DNA of 64,000 nt from Shimia abyssi (GCF_003014475.1 NZ_PYGJ01000005.1:62001-126000), one strand, 5' to 3'; numbered from the stretch's first letter, positions 7,964 through 16,989 are shown. The notes: a model not told the origin generated them from the sequence alone. Numbers and translations: made by a program.

Positions 7964-9706
7964 TCAATTCTCCGGAAATAACTCCAAATCACCGATCCAA
8001 AGCGCTTTGCGACTACTCGGGGCAACCCTGAAATCGCCACGCAATACACGCTCAACATCGCCCCGCGTGACGCCACTTTGCCCCAATTCTTGCACGTACA
8101 GCCCGGCGCTTAGCATTCCAGATTCGACCCACATACTCATCACATCATATCCCTGCCCTTCTCCGGGCAGGAACATCACGCCCTCAAGACCGGCGCGCGA
8201 CACATCAAAATCGTCCAGCACCAGCACACAGCCCGGCTCTCGGCTGCGCCCACACAGACCGTACCATTCAAGCACCCGATAGTCGGGTAGCCCTGATAGC
8301 ATCGCCACACTCAGCGCGGCTTCATCCGGCAACACCCGGATCATCGCGCGCAGCTCTGCGCTTAGCTCCGATTGAGTTTCCGTAACGGGTGCCTGATAAA
8401 CACTGTTCGCCTGACTACGCGCCTTTTCAATTGCCGCCACCAATTCTGCACTGGTATCGTCGCGCGCCTCCAAATCAGCCAGCACCGCCTTGCCCGGCCT
8501 GCCCCAACGATTGGCAAACTCCCAAAGCGCTGCGTCCTCAGGTGCAACATTGCCATTCACAATACGCGCCATCTGGCTCCTGGCAGAAATCGCTTCAACA
8601 TTCAGAACCGGTGTCATCCATACCGCGCTCAGCAGCAGGATGCCGCCCGCAATCACAATGTTGGCCTGTCGGATATGCTCCATCCAGCGCCCGCGCAACA
8701 GCACCGAAACCGCATATGTCACCGCATAAACCCCGACAACTCCGGTGATCGTGCTTGCCATCAAACGGGGCGGCGTCCAGCCGTATTGCGCCACGCGCAA
8801 CCAAACCGCATAGCCCGCCAGCCCAGCGAGCGCCGGCAACAACAGCGCCAGCGCGCCAGTTGCCCAACGCATCCAACTTATCGTCACCGCGTCTTCATCA
8901 CATTTGTCCAGCGCAACGCTGACCAGCGATATCACCCCCAGCGCCACCGCTAACAACGTCGCTGCCACGCTCAGCTCGTCAAACATCGCGCCCGTACCAC
9001 GCAGCGCCGCAGCACTAACAAACACGCCCACCACCAACAGCATGACCGGCACCAAAAGTCGCAAAAGGCGTAACAACAGATATGGTGACACGTAGTCACG
9101 CATCTCGTGTACCACAGCCAGCCCAAGCCCCAGTGCAACGCCGCTCAACACATGTGGAACAACCGGAATGTCCAGCACATCGTCAATCACCGTGGCTCCG
9201 ACAATCTGCAACAGTGCGTCCGAAAGGAACACAACCGCCCAAACCACGCCGACAAACAGCCACGCCGCGCTGTAGCGCACAACTATGCTCCAGGCGGCGT
9301 CAAACAGCATCTCGTAGTTGTGCACCCCGCGCCGGTCTTCCAGCCAGACCGCCAAAAACGGCGTCCCGATAAACAGCATCGCGCCCCAGGCAAACACCAG
9401 ATGTGCCGCCTCAGCAAACTCACCCAGCGTGTCATACCGCAAACTGCTCAAGCCCAGTAAAACCGCAGCTGGAACTGTCAAAATCACCGCCCCAAGAGCA
9501 GCGCGACGCACCGTCGCAGGACAGCTCAACGCCAGCAGCACAGCGAAAAAACCGGCGACGCCACTGGCCACAGTCACAAACAAATGCGCAGAGACCAGCA
9601 CATCACGCGCATACTCGATCAGCACCCACATGGCCGCCCCGGCCAGCGCCCCAATCAGCGCCATTTCGGCGCGGCTTACCAGTCTTTGTTCGTCTCTGGA
9701 TAACAT
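7964..9706 (-). CDS. DUF4153-family integral membrane protein
   Basis: 580 residues. The first ~360 residues hold about 10-11 hydrophobic helices (for example MALIGALAGAAMWVLIEY, AHLVFAWGAMLFIG, VVWAVVFLSDALLQIVG). A soluble C-terminal part (about 380-580) follows. This matches DUF4153, a membrane family of unknown function. The ATG at 9706 has an AGGAGGG ribosome site. It is read on its own, with a hairpin terminator upstream that closes the preceding gene. No function is proposed. Confidence 0.8.
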   Translation of the reverse strand: MLSRDEQRLVSRAEMALIGALAGAAMWVLIEYARDVLVSAHLFVTVASGVAGFFAVLLALSCPATVRRAALGAVILTVPAAVLLGLSSLRYDTLGEFAEAAHLVFAWGAMLFIGTPFLAVWLEDRRGVHNYEMLFDAAWSIVVRYSAAWLFVGVVWAVVFLSDALLQIVGATVIDDVLDIPVVPHVLSGVALGLGLAVVHEMRDYVSPYLLLRLLRLLVPVMLLVVGVFVSAAALRGTGAMFDELSVAATLLAVALGVISLVSVALDKCDEDAVTISWMRWATGALALLLPALAGLAGYAVWLRVAQYGWTPPRLMASTITGVVGVYAVTYAVSVLLRGRWMEHIRQANIVIAGGILLLSAVWMTPVLNVEAISARSQMARIVNGNVAPEDAALWEFANRWGRPGKAVLADLEARDDTSAELVAAIEKARSQANSVYQAPVTETQSELSAELRAMIRVLPDEAALSVAMLSGLPDYRVLEWYGLCGRSREPGCVLVLDDFDVSRAGLEGVMFLPGEGQGYDVMSMWVESGMLSAGLYVQELGQSGVTRGDVERVLRGDFRVAPSSRKALWIGDLELFPEN

Positions 9707-9777
9707 CGCGCCCTCCTGCCTATCACTCGCGTTCAGCTTACCCGCAGTTTACAAGGAATAACAACGCCCTAGCGCAA

Positions 9778-9807
9778 AGGGCGCGACACATCGCTGTGCC
9801 GCGCCCT
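9778..9807 (-). terminator. Hairpin terminator after the MttB-family gene
   Basis: Thirteen-base arms with one A/C mismatch (AGGGCGCG-CACA against TGTG-CGCGCCCT) around the loop TCGC. Read on the minus strand the stem ends in CCCTTT. It lies 23 bases past the stop codon at 9830, so it probably ends transcription of that gene. The U tract is short. Confidence 0.6.
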
Positions 9808-9829
9808 GAAAACCAATACCCACGTAGCC

Positions 9830-11392
9830 TTAGAAATCTGTGGGCGCGCCGCCTTCTTCCTTGCGTCGCGCAACAAACTCCATCAGCGCACCGCGCGCCG
9901 CGTCGTCCATTGCAGGGGCCTCAAAATCCGCAAGAATATCGCGGTAAATCTGGTGCGCGCGCTCAGGCGTCCAAACGCTGCCCGCCGCTTCCCAGGCTTC
10001 ATAATTGCGCCAATCCGAAGCGATCGGCTGATAGAACGCAGTGGCGTAGCGATCCTGCGTGTGCTGGATACCAAAGAAATGCCCTTCACTGCCCACATCC
10101 TTGATCGCGTCGATTGCAATCTCGTCCTCGCCTGTCGCGCAAATTTCAGGCTCCATATAGCGTTGGATCATCTGGATCACTTCACAATCCATAACAAACT
10201 TCTCTGGCGAGGCAATCAGCCCCCCTTCCAGCCACCCGGCCGCGTGATAGACCATGTTCGCGCCGGACTGCACCGCCGACCATAGCGAATTCGAGGTCTC
10301 CCACATCGCCTGACCATCCGGCACATTGGCCGCACACACGCCGCTGGCCCGCATTGGCAGACCATAGAACCGCGCCATCTGCCCGGTCATCTGCGTGGCC
10401 CGCATGTATTCCGGTGTACCGAACGCAGGTGCGCCGGATTTCATATCCACATTGCTGGTGAAGGTGCCAATCGCACAGGACGCGCCCGGACGGATATATT
10501 GCGCCAGCGCCACCGCGCACAGCCCCTCTGCCAACGACTGTGCCACCGCACCTGACATGGTCACCGGCGCCATTGCCCCGGCCAGCGTGAACGGCGTCAC
10601 CACCAGCCCCTGATTGCGCCGTGCCATCCGCATCCAGCCGTCCATCATCGGCTCATCATGCTTAAGCGGAGAGGTCGAGTTGATGTTGGTATAGAGCTTG
10701 GGCGACGCCTCGAACTCCTCCTCGGACCAGCCGCCCGACAGGCGCACCATTTCCATGGCGTCCTCTACCCGCTCGGCCCCCAGACTATAGGTATGCGCCA
10801 CCTTGTCCGTCAGCGTCAGTTTGTCATAAAGCACATCTAAATGGCGGATGCTTGCGTGAATATCCTGTGGCTCAACCGGATAGCCGCCAACAAAGTGGAT
10901 ACAGTTGAAATACTGACTCAGCTTCAGCAGGTTCGCACACATCTCCCGCGTGCCTGTCACCTTACGCCCCAGCGCCATGTCCCAATAGTTTGGCGGAGAG
11001 CTGACATTGCCGAACAGGATATGATTGTCGCCCAGCGTGATCTGTCGGGCCGCATTACGTGGAGTCAGCGTCCAGCTCGACGGTGCCTTCGAAATCATCT
11101 CCATGATAAAATCGCGACCGAACCGGATATTGTCACCATCTACAATACACCCGGCTTGTTTCAGGATCTCGCGCGCTTCGGCGTTATAAAATTCAATACC
11201 GATCTCTTCGAGAATGCGCATCGATCCTTCATGGATGCGCTGCACGCCATCCGCATTCAACGGTTCGGTAGGGCGATCCGTATTCACTGGCAACCGCCAT
11301 GGCATCTGTTCAATGGCCCCTGACTGGCCACGCCGCGCCGCATTGCCTGCACGACCACCGCCGCGCCGCCGCTTCACAATCTCTTCCGCCAT
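9830..11392 (-). CDS. Trimethylamine methyltransferase (MttB) family protein, non-pyrrolysine
   Basis: 520 residues, usual length for the COG5598/MttB superfamily, TIM-barrel enzymes that move a methyl group from a methylamine-type substrate to a corrinoid protein. Segments such as MRILEEIGIEFY, GNVSSPPNYWDM, INSTSPLKHDEPMMD and GQMARFYGLPMRASG fit the family. No in-frame TAG interrupts the gene, so it belongs to the non-Pyl branch, whose characterised members include glycine-betaine demethylases. A basic Arg/Gly N-terminus (RRRGGGRAG) precedes the barrel. The ATG at 11392 has GGGAGA upstream. No corrinoid partner gene is adjacent; the substrate is unknown. Confidence 0.85.
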   Translation of the reverse strand: MAEEIVKRRRGGGRAGNAARRGQSGAIEQMPWRLPVNTDRPTEPLNADGVQRIHEGSMRILEEIGIEFYNAEAREILKQAGCIVDGDNIRFGRDFIMEMISKAPSSWTLTPRNAARQITLGDNHILFGNVSSPPNYWDMALGRKVTGTREMCANLLKLSQYFNCIHFVGGYPVEPQDIHASIRHLDVLYDKLTLTDKVAHTYSLGAERVEDAMEMVRLSGGWSEEEFEASPKLYTNINSTSPLKHDEPMMDGWMRMARRNQGLVVTPFTLAGAMAPVTMSGAVAQSLAEGLCAVALAQYIRPGASCAIGTFTSNVDMKSGAPAFGTPEYMRATQMTGQMARFYGLPMRASGVCAANVPDGQAMWETSNSLWSAVQSGANMVYHAAGWLEGGLIASPEKFVMDCEVIQMIQRYMEPEICATGEDEIAIDAIKDVGSEGHFFGIQHTQDRYATAFYQPIASDWRNYEAWEAAGSVWTPERAHQIYRDILADFEAPAMDDAARGALMEFVARRKEEGGAPTDF

Positions 11393-11460
11393 GAATCCGT
11401 CTCCCGTTAAACCTTGGTTCACAAGAAAACCCAAGCTCGCGCCAGTCGATTGCGCCTTTG

Positions 11461-11475
11461 CGACAAGTCTTGTCG
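11461..11475. promoter_or_regulatory. Short palindrome upstream of the MttB-family gene
   Basis: CGACAAG-T-CTTGTCG, perfect seven-base arms with a single-base centre, about 70 bases upstream of the MttB-family start. This spacing suits an operator for a dimeric repressor or activator better than an RNA hairpin. The remainder of the 282-base gap to the HAD gene shows no gene. Confidence 0.4.
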
Positions 11476-11674
11476 TTTTTCACGCCCGGCTGCTCAAAAG
11501 TGCGGTTTTTGTAATCCTTTCTGTTCTTCAGGCGCTGCCACACCGCCCAAAACGCTATGCACCGCTGCCCCTCAGGAACAGCGGTTTCATGCTCTGCCTT
11601 GACAAAATGCAAGATCCGCGGGCCAATTCAGCCAAGCCCGCGCCAGTCGTTACCAGGCGCAAACAAGCTGCGCG

Positions 11675-12364
11675 TCAGCCGTCAACCCATCCTGTGATGT
11701 GCCCGATATCAGGAAACACTGCATCCGCAAAAGGGGCCAACTCTTCCGTACCGGCCATACCAGTCAGCACCGCAACAGTCTGCATTCCAGCACGACGCCC
11801 CGCAATCAGGTCATGGGTGCTGTCACCAACCATCACCACCCGTGCAGGGTCCAGTTTCATGTGATCGGCAAACGCCAATAATGGCGACGGGTCAGGCTTA
11901 GCCCCGAACCCGCTGTCAAATCCGGCAATAAAATCGAAATGCCCGTCGACTCCCACGCCCTTCAACTGCGCTTTGGCAGAATATTCCGAGTCATTCGTCA
12001 TCACGCCCAACCGCAATCCTTTGTCAGCCAACCCTTTCAGGTAAGGCGCCAGATCCACTGCAGGTGCCAAGGGCGCTTCAGATGCGCTGACGGCCATCTG
12101 CTCCTCGATCACGTCGACGTCTGACCCAGGCAATTCAGCCGCAACTGCCTCTGCCGCTTCCCGATTCGTCCCTGCAATCACAAAGCTCTCAGGGTGAAAC
12201 TGCTCAGCCTCAAGATCATACACCAATGCATCAGCAAGCCGCCGTTCAATTGCCGCGTCGCCCTTTGCATAAGCCCTGATCACCTCACGCGACCACACAT
12301 TCCACGTTCCGCCAAAATCAAAAAGCGTGCCGTCCTTATCGAACAATATTCCATCCGCGCGCAT
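11675..12364 (-). CDS. HAD-family phosphatase (phosphoglycolate phosphatase-like)
   Basis: 229 residues. HAD motif I is DKDGTLFD (D10 and D12 expected nucleophile/acid), motif II lies in GVMTNDSEY, the lysine in GAKPDPSP, and motif IV in VVMVGDSTHDLIAGRRAGM. A helical cap is inserted between motifs I and II (about 20-100). The layout fits the Gph-like branch of small-molecule phosphatases. The ATG at 12364 follows AGGGGC. Substrate cannot be told from sequence; no operon partner is evident. Confidence 0.85.
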   Translation of the reverse strand: MRADGILFDKDGTLFDFGGTWNVWSREVIRAYAKGDAAIERRLADALVYDLEAEQFHPESFVIAGTNREAAEAVAAELPGSDVDVIEEQMAVSASEAPLAPAVDLAPYLKGLADKGLRLGVMTNDSEYSAKAQLKGVGVDGHFDFIAGFDSGFGAKPDPSPLLAFADHMKLDPARVVMVGDSTHDLIAGRRAGMQTVAVLTGMAGTEELAPFADAVFPDIGHITGWVDG

Positions 12365-12462
12365 ATCTGCCCCTGAGTGCCCTAATTTAAACCAAAGGTT
12401 GTGTTCGCAGACTGCCCGACCGCCCAGACCAGCACAAGCGCTGATCTACGCGACGGCATCCA

Positions 12463-12747
12463 TCACGTCCAATGCGTACGCGCCGTGCCCATCAAAACGG
12501 CACCCGCCATCATCGGGTCTTCATAGGCCACCCGATGCGCATCACAAAAGGCCATCACCCACGCATCATCCATTGTCAGGAACTCCAGAACCGACCCAAG
12601 GAACTCTTTTTCACCCGCGCTGGCCTGCAAATCGTTAACCGATGCGCCTGTCGCGCCCAAAAAAACTGGCAACAATTCGTCGTTTGTTACCAACCAACTC
12701 AACGCCTTAAGGGCCAGAACCTCAGCCGCTTCCTCTGATATCGACAT
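12463..12747 (-). CDS. DUF3572 family protein
   Basis: 94 residues, compact and alpha-helical in appearance (EEAAEVLALKALSWLVTNDELLPVFLGATG). It matches the alphaproteobacterial DUF3572 family, which is commonly found divergent from pleD, exactly as here (80 bases between the two starts). No catalytic motif is visible. Function unknown; the conserved placement hints at co-regulation with the PleD-type cyclase. Confidence 0.78.
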   Translation of the reverse strand: MSISEEAAEVLALKALSWLVTNDELLPVFLGATGASVNDLQASAGEKEFLGSVLEFLTMDDAWVMAFCDAHRVAYEDPMMAGAVLMGTARTHWT

Positions 12748-12827
12748 TATTTAGTGCTTTCGAAATGTTTTCTTAACCAATGCACATACAAATTGAGTCA
12801 ACCTTTTGGCAACTTCTCAGGTCCACA

Positions 12828-14228
12828 ATGCCCGGAAGAATTTTAATCATAGACAGCATTGCCACGAACCGCATCGTGCTCAAGGTCAAGCTCGCCTCTG
12901 CATTTTATCGTGTCGAACAAGCGGCCAACGCCAATGACGCTCTGTCGCTCATCCAACAATCTCCACCGGACCTTGTGATTTTGGGCGACTCCCTGCCAGA
13001 CATGGCCGCGCTCTCGTTATGCCGTCGCCTGAAACTCCACGCAAAAACCCGTTTCATTCCCATTATCCTTGTGTCCGAAAACGCAACTTGCGGTATCCGC
13101 CGCCTAGCACTTGAAGCTGGGGCTGACGACGTTTTGGCCAAGCCGCATAATGACACCTTCCTCAAGGCGCGCATCCGCAGCTTACTACGCGCTCGTGATA
13201 CCATCGAAGAGCTGCGGCTCAAGGATTCCTCGGCTCAGGCCCTCGGATTTGCCGAGTCCCCGTCTCCCTTTGACACGCCCGCCGCCGTCCTGCTCGCCAC
13301 CCATGCGCCCGAACTTGGTCTGCGCTGGCGCAGCCTGCTAAAGCCGCTGGCGCCTTACGCTTACCGCCACCACCCGCTGAATGACGCCCTACGTAATCTG
13401 TCGCAAACCACTGCGCCCGACGCCTTTGTAATCGCGCTAGATGAAAACGCGCCGGAAGAAGCTCTGCGGTTTCTCGCCGAAATACGCGCCCGTTCTGCCA
13501 CCCGCAAATCGGCTGTGCTCATCGTTATGGGCCCAAACAATGACACGGCCCGCGTCGACGCGCTAGATTTGGGCGCAGATGATGTGCTGCCGTACGGTTT
13601 TGACGCGGAGGAAGTCACACTGCGTCTCGATGCGCTGATCCGCCGCAAACACCTGATTGATCGGTTGCGCCAGAATGTGCATGACGGGTTGAATGCGGCT
13701 GTGACCGATCCTTTGACCGGCCTGCACAACCGTCGATATGCTCTACCCCAACTGGCGCGAATCGCGCGGCAATCGGGCCTTCAAGGAACCAGTTTTGCGG
13801 TCATGGTGGCCGATCTGGACCATTTCAAAGGTGTAAACGACCGCTATGGGCATGCCGCAGGCGACGTGGTTCTTGCCGAGATTGCCCGCCGAATGCGCCA
13901 AACCGTGGGAGAGGCTGACCTGCTGGCCCGTTTGGGCGGAGAGGAATTTCTGATCGTGCTGCGCCGCGCAAATCGCGCCCAAGCCTGTGACGTCGCTCGC
14001 CGCCTCTGCGAAGCCGTGCGCGCCGAACCTGTGTACCTGCAAAAACGCGACATTCAGATTCCCCTCACGGTCAGCATCGGCGTTGCCATGGGAGACGTGA
14101 ACGTACCGGACTGCACAAACACCAACGACATCAATGCAACGGACCTGATCGACCGCGCCGACAAAGCGCTTTATGGTGCCAAATCTCATGGCCGCGATCA
14201 GGTTACACTCAGCGCGCCTGCGGCCTGA
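12828..14228 (+). CDS. pleD: PleD-type response regulator (REC-REC-GGDEF)
   Basis: 466 residues, arranged like Caulobacter PleD: REC1 (1-125), adaptor REC2 (150-275), GGDEF domain (285-466) with active-site GGEEF at 370-374. It should synthesise cyclic di-GMP. Two departures: at the phosphoacceptor position of REC1 there is G53 with Asp one residue later, and the acidic pair is DS rather than DD, although S83 and K105 remain. The RxxD inhibition site is GEAD (361-364). Control by classical phosphorylation and product feedback is therefore uncertain. The ATG at 12828 aligns with PleD N-termini. Divergent from DUF3572. Confidence 0.88.
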   Translation: MPGRILIIDSIATNRIVLKVKLASAFYRVEQAANANDALSLIQQSPPDLVILGDSLPDMAALSLCRRLKLHAKTRFIPIILVSENATCGIRRLALEAGADDVLAKPHNDTFLKARIRSLLRARDTIEELRLKDSSAQALGFAESPSPFDTPAAVLLATHAPELGLRWRSLLKPLAPYAYRHHPLNDALRNLSQTTAPDAFVIALDENAPEEALRFLAEIRARSATRKSAVLIVMGPNNDTARVDALDLGADDVLPYGFDAEEVTLRLDALIRRKHLIDRLRQNVHDGLNAAVTDPLTGLHNRRYALPQLARIARQSGLQGTSFAVMVADLDHFKGVNDRYGHAAGDVVLAEIARRMRQTVGEADLLARLGGEEFLIVLRRANRAQACDVARRLCEAVRAEPVYLQKRDIQIPLTVSIGVAMGDVNVPDCTNTNDINATDLIDRADKALYGAKSHGRDQVTLSAPAA

Positions 14229-14325
14229 GCCCAACGCAAAAAATCGCGCCCGCCCCAGGGACAGGGTCGAACGCGAACCGGATCATCGCTGATCCTAGCC
14301 TTGACTAAACACCATACAACTCCCC

Positions 14326-14823
14326 CTAATCCCGTTTTTCCTTATCCTTACGTCCGCCACGTTTCAGCGTGTCTTCCAAACGATCCGCATATTCCAGCCG
14401 CTCGGTGTCCGTCATATTCACGACGCGCTCAATCCAAATCCGTTGTGCAACGTCACGGCGCTCATGCCCATGCGCTTCTTGTCGTTTGACCTCATTCTGC
14501 AAAGCGTCCTGATCCAGCGGTGATGAACGCAGCAAATCTACCACCCGCGCATAGCTGCGCCCCTCGGCGGCCCTGTCAATCTCAGCTGAACGATACGCCT
14601 CACGGATTGACCGCCCCACCTTGCGCTTATCCTCAAAGCTCAGTGCCCGAACATAGGGAGAGCCAAATCGGTCGTGTGGGCGCTTCTTGCCGTCATCCTT
14701 AAGATGCCCAATCACCGCACCGCCCACGATTCCGACCACCACAAGGTTGATCGCCAGTGACCCGATCAGCAACAGCCGCAAGCCCAGCCGCATCTTAGGT
14801 TTTTGAGTTCCTTGCTCGCTCAT
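14326..14823 (-). CDS. Periplasmic heavy-metal sensor-like protein (CpxP/Spy type)
   Basis: 165 residues. One N-terminal membrane anchor (LRLLLIGSLAINLVVVGIVGG, roughly 14-34) is followed by a helical, strongly charged periplasmic domain with the spaced LxxxxR pattern of the heavy-metal-sensor/CpxP fold and a Lys/Arg-rich tail. It is the last gene of a run ECF sigma, anti-sigma-like protein, this protein, starting 9 bases after the anti-sigma stop. It probably contributes to signal sensing for the sigma factor (inference from the operon). Confidence 0.72.
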   Translation of the reverse strand: MSEQGTQKPKMRLGLRLLLIGSLAINLVVVGIVGGAVIGHLKDDGKKRPHDRFGSPYVRALSFEDKRKVGRSIREAYRSAEIDRAAEGRSYARVVDLLRSSPLDQDALQNEVKRQEAHGHERRDVAQRIWIERVVNMTDTERLEYADRLEDTLKRGGRKDKEKRD

Positions 14824-14832
14824 GGCGCGCTC

Positions 14833-15201
14833 CTATTCCACCACAAAGGCATAGCTCGTATCCAGATCCGACAGGAAACTGTCCTGCCCCGCGCTCAGCA
14901 AACTGGCACCAATCCCGTCTTCAATCAGGCTGGTCGATCCGACCACACCGATCCAAACCCCAGCCGTGGCCGCCATCGCCAGCCCACTCACCGAGGGCCA
15001 ACCGCCCAGCACAGCCAAAACGCTCCGCCAGAACCCACTACGTTCCGGCAGTGGCGCCACCTCCGGCGCAGTGGGCTGAAACGCCTCCGCGTCGCCTAAC
15101 ACTTTCGCCAGAAAGTCAGGCGAAGGCTCTGCCGCCGTATCCGCTCGAGCCTCGGCAAACAAAGCATCCAGCATCATGTCGTCACGATCTTTATCCGTCA
15201 T
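14833..15201 (-). CDS. Anti-sigma factor-like membrane protein
   Basis: 122 residues: a cytoplasmic acidic N-terminus (1-60), one membrane segment (VSGLAMAATAGVWIGVVG, about 70-87) and a short periplasmic tail. Its ATG lies inside the end of the sigma factor gene (11-base overlap), the usual coupling of an ECF sigma with its anti-sigma. I see no zinc (ZAS) motif, so assignment rests on size, topology and position. Confidence 0.65.
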   Translation of the reverse strand: MTDKDRDDMMLDALFAEARADTAAEPSPDFLAKVLGDAEAFQPTAPEVAPLPERSGFWRSVLAVLGGWPSVSGLAMAATAGVWIGVVGSTSLIEDGIGASLLSAGQDSFLSDLDTSYAFVVE

Positions 15202-15778
15202 CCGAATACCCCAGTGCTTCTTTCTGCCCGGCCAATGCCTTGGCCAACATCCGTTTTCCCCGCGCCGTCAGGCTTTCTACCGCCTCGACGCTGATCTCCA
15301 GTATCCCGGCAATCTCAGGATTGCCCAAGCCTTCTATGTGACGCAAGACCACCGCTTGTCGCTGCCGCTCAGGCAATGTGTTCAAGGCCGCCTGCAGCGC
15401 ATCCAACCGCGCGCGATCCTGCATCACCTGTGCCGGCCCCTTGGCGTCATCCTCAGGTTCGGCAATAGTATCCAGCCCAACCCCGCGCCCTTTACGCAGC
15501 CGGTCGGTGCACAGGTTTGCCACCACACGATAGAGCCAGGTTGTCACCTTGGCCTCGCCCTGCCGCCACTCTGGCGCGATCTTCCAAAGGCGGATCAACG
15601 CCTCCTGTGCCACATCTTCGGCTTCGGCCCTGTCACCCAACATGCGAAACGCATGGGAAAAAACCCGAGGTGTCAGCCGCAGCGTCAACGACCGCGCGGC
15701 CGACTGATCGCCATTGGCATAAAGAACCAATAGCGCGTCGTCCGGTATATCCGCCTGCGTGTCATAGGGCATATTCAT
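15191..15778 (-). CDS. ECF-type RNA polymerase sigma factor
   Basis: 195 residues with sigma2 (AEDVAQEALIRLWKIAP, about 55-70; WLYRVVANLCTDRLRK) and sigma4 (LPERQRQAVVLRHIEGLGNPEIAGILEIS, about 140-170). This is a small group IV sigma factor that redirects polymerase in response to an envelope signal. The start may be 15778 or the second ATG at 15772. The next two genes encode a probable anti-sigma and a periplasmic sensor. The upstream EF-hand gene is separated by a strong hairpin. Confidence 0.88.
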   Translation of the reverse strand: MNMPYDTQADIPDDALLVLYANGDQSAARSLTLRLTPRVFSHAFRMLGDRAEAEDVAQEALIRLWKIAPEWRQGEAKVTTWLYRVVANLCTDRLRKGRGVGLDTIAEPEDDAKGPAQVMQDRARLDALQAALNTLPERQRQAVVLRHIEGLGNPEIAGILEISVEAVESLTARGKRMLAKALAGQKEALGYSDDG

Positions 15779-15830
15779 AGGTCCCGATGGCTAGCCTCTT
15801 GCCGTCAAACTTGCAATCACAGGCAATCAC

Positions 15831-15853
15831 GGGCGGGCATTTTCTGCCCGCCC
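15831..15853 (-). terminator. Strong GC hairpin between the EF-hand and sigma genes
   Basis: GGGCGGGCA and TGCCCGCCC, perfect nine-base arms with a five-base loop, placed 24 bases after the EF-hand stop and 53 bases before the sigma start. No U tract follows on the minus strand, so it may be an mRNA-stabilising or attenuating hairpin rather than a full terminator. Confidence 0.5.
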
Positions 15854-15876
15854 ACCTGCTCGATCAGGTCTGATCC

Positions 15877-16374
15877 TTAGTTGTCGCCACCACGATCGCC
15901 ATCACGCTTCTTGCCCTTATGACCGTGACGCATCTTCTCGCGAGCAGCTTCGAACTCTTCTTTCGAGATCTGGCCGTCCCCGTCGCTGTCCAGACGGTCA
16001 AACATCTTGGCACTGCGTTCCGCCTTGGGCTTCATCTCGTCCTGGCTCAATACGCCGTCGCCATTGGCATCGCGGTGTTCAATCATGCGCGCGGCGCCCT
16101 TCTTGGCCCGCTCCTGCGCACGCTCGGCAACCGCTGCTTCCAGCTCATCCGCGCTCAGCGCGCCGTCGCCATTGGTATCCATCTTGGCAAACCGCGCCGC
16201 CGCGTGGGCGTCCATCTCGGCCTGCGTCACAAACCCGTCGCCATTTGTATCCAGCTCTTCAAAGTTGATCTGCATCCCGCGATGCTTGCCGCCCTGCCCC
16301 TTTGCCGACGCGGCCACCGCCGTCACGCTCAGGGCTGCTACAACGATACCGGTGATAAATGTCGTGCGTTTCAT
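15877..16374 (-). CDS. Secreted EF-hand calcium-binding protein
   Basis: 165 residues with a signal peptide (MKRTTFITGIVVAALSVTAV, cleavage likely after AASA). Four EF-hand loops of the DxNGDG or DxDGDG form begin near D42, D66, D102 and D129, each ending in the expected Glu. The C-terminus is His/Lys/Arg/Asp-rich. It should be a periplasmic or exported calcium-binding protein. It lies upstream of the ECF sigma run on the same strand and might be its target or sensor (inference). Confidence 0.88.
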   Translation of the reverse strand: MKRTTFITGIVVAALSVTAVAASAKGQGGKHRGMQINFEELDTNGDGFVTQAEMDAHAAARFAKMDTNGDGALSADELEAAVAERAQERAKKGAARMIEHRDANGDGVLSQDEMKPKAERSAKMFDRLDSDGDGQISKEEFEAAREKMRHGHKGKKRDGDRGGDN

Positions 16375-16590
16375 AACTCATTCTCCTGTTTCGCAGTGTC
16401 CTGCTCTGGTTTCAAACCCGGCTCCTGCCCGATTTGTTGAAACTAGAACGCGGCGGCCCGACGTTTCCGTCGCAAAAACTTTCACTTTCTCACACCGCCC
16501 GGTTTGCGACATCGCGACGCAAGCCGTTTTGCCCTCTTTCAAACACGCCCGATTGAGCACATCTTGACCTCACACCAGCAAGGAATCACG

Positions 16591-16989
16591 ATGTCCATCA
16601 CAGACGCTCCCATCGCGGAGGATCGCCCCCTTTGGCCCACTCTGTACAAGGGTTGGTGCCGCAAATGCCCCAATTGCGGCAGCGGCCCGTTGCTCAAGAG
16701 CTATCTCAAAGTGCGCGACACCTGCACCGTGTGCAAACAGGATCTTTCGCATCACCGGGCGGATGACGGGCCTGCCTATCTGACAATCCTGATTGTCGGT
16801 CACATCCTCGGGTTCGGCATGCATTTTGCCTATTCTCATTACCGCCCGGACCCGCTGACCTTTTTCACGATTTTTGCGGTTGGCTGTGTCGGCTTGTCGC
16901 TCTACCTTCTGCCAAGGCTCAAGGGCGTCGTCGTGGCGTTCCAATACGCACGGCGCATGCACGGGTTTGACGACGACCCCAGTTCCTGA
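16591..16989 (+). CDS. DUF983 family membrane protein
   Basis: 132 residues. The N-terminal domain has two CxxC pairs (CRKCPNCGSG at about 23-32 and CTVCKQDLSHH), likely a zinc knuckle. Two membrane helices follow (YLTILIVGHILGFGM; FFTIFAVGCVGLSLYLLP). This fits DUF983, a family of unknown function common in alphaproteobacteria. The ATG at 16591 follows AAGGAA; the upstream in-frame extension lacks a ribosome site. The NUDIX gene follows after 29 bases and may be co-transcribed. Confidence 0.82.
   Translation: MSITDAPIAEDRPLWPTLYKGWCRKCPNCGSGPLLKSYLKVRDTCTVCKQDLSHHRADDGPAYLTILIVGHILGFGMHFAYSHYRPDPLTFFTIFAVGCVGLSLYLLPRLKGVVVAFQYARRMHGFDDDPSS

Noticed and set aside
9830-11392. Pyrrolysine-containing MttB
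   Set aside because: The reading frame is continuous with no in-frame TAG codon, so it belongs to the non-Pyl branch.
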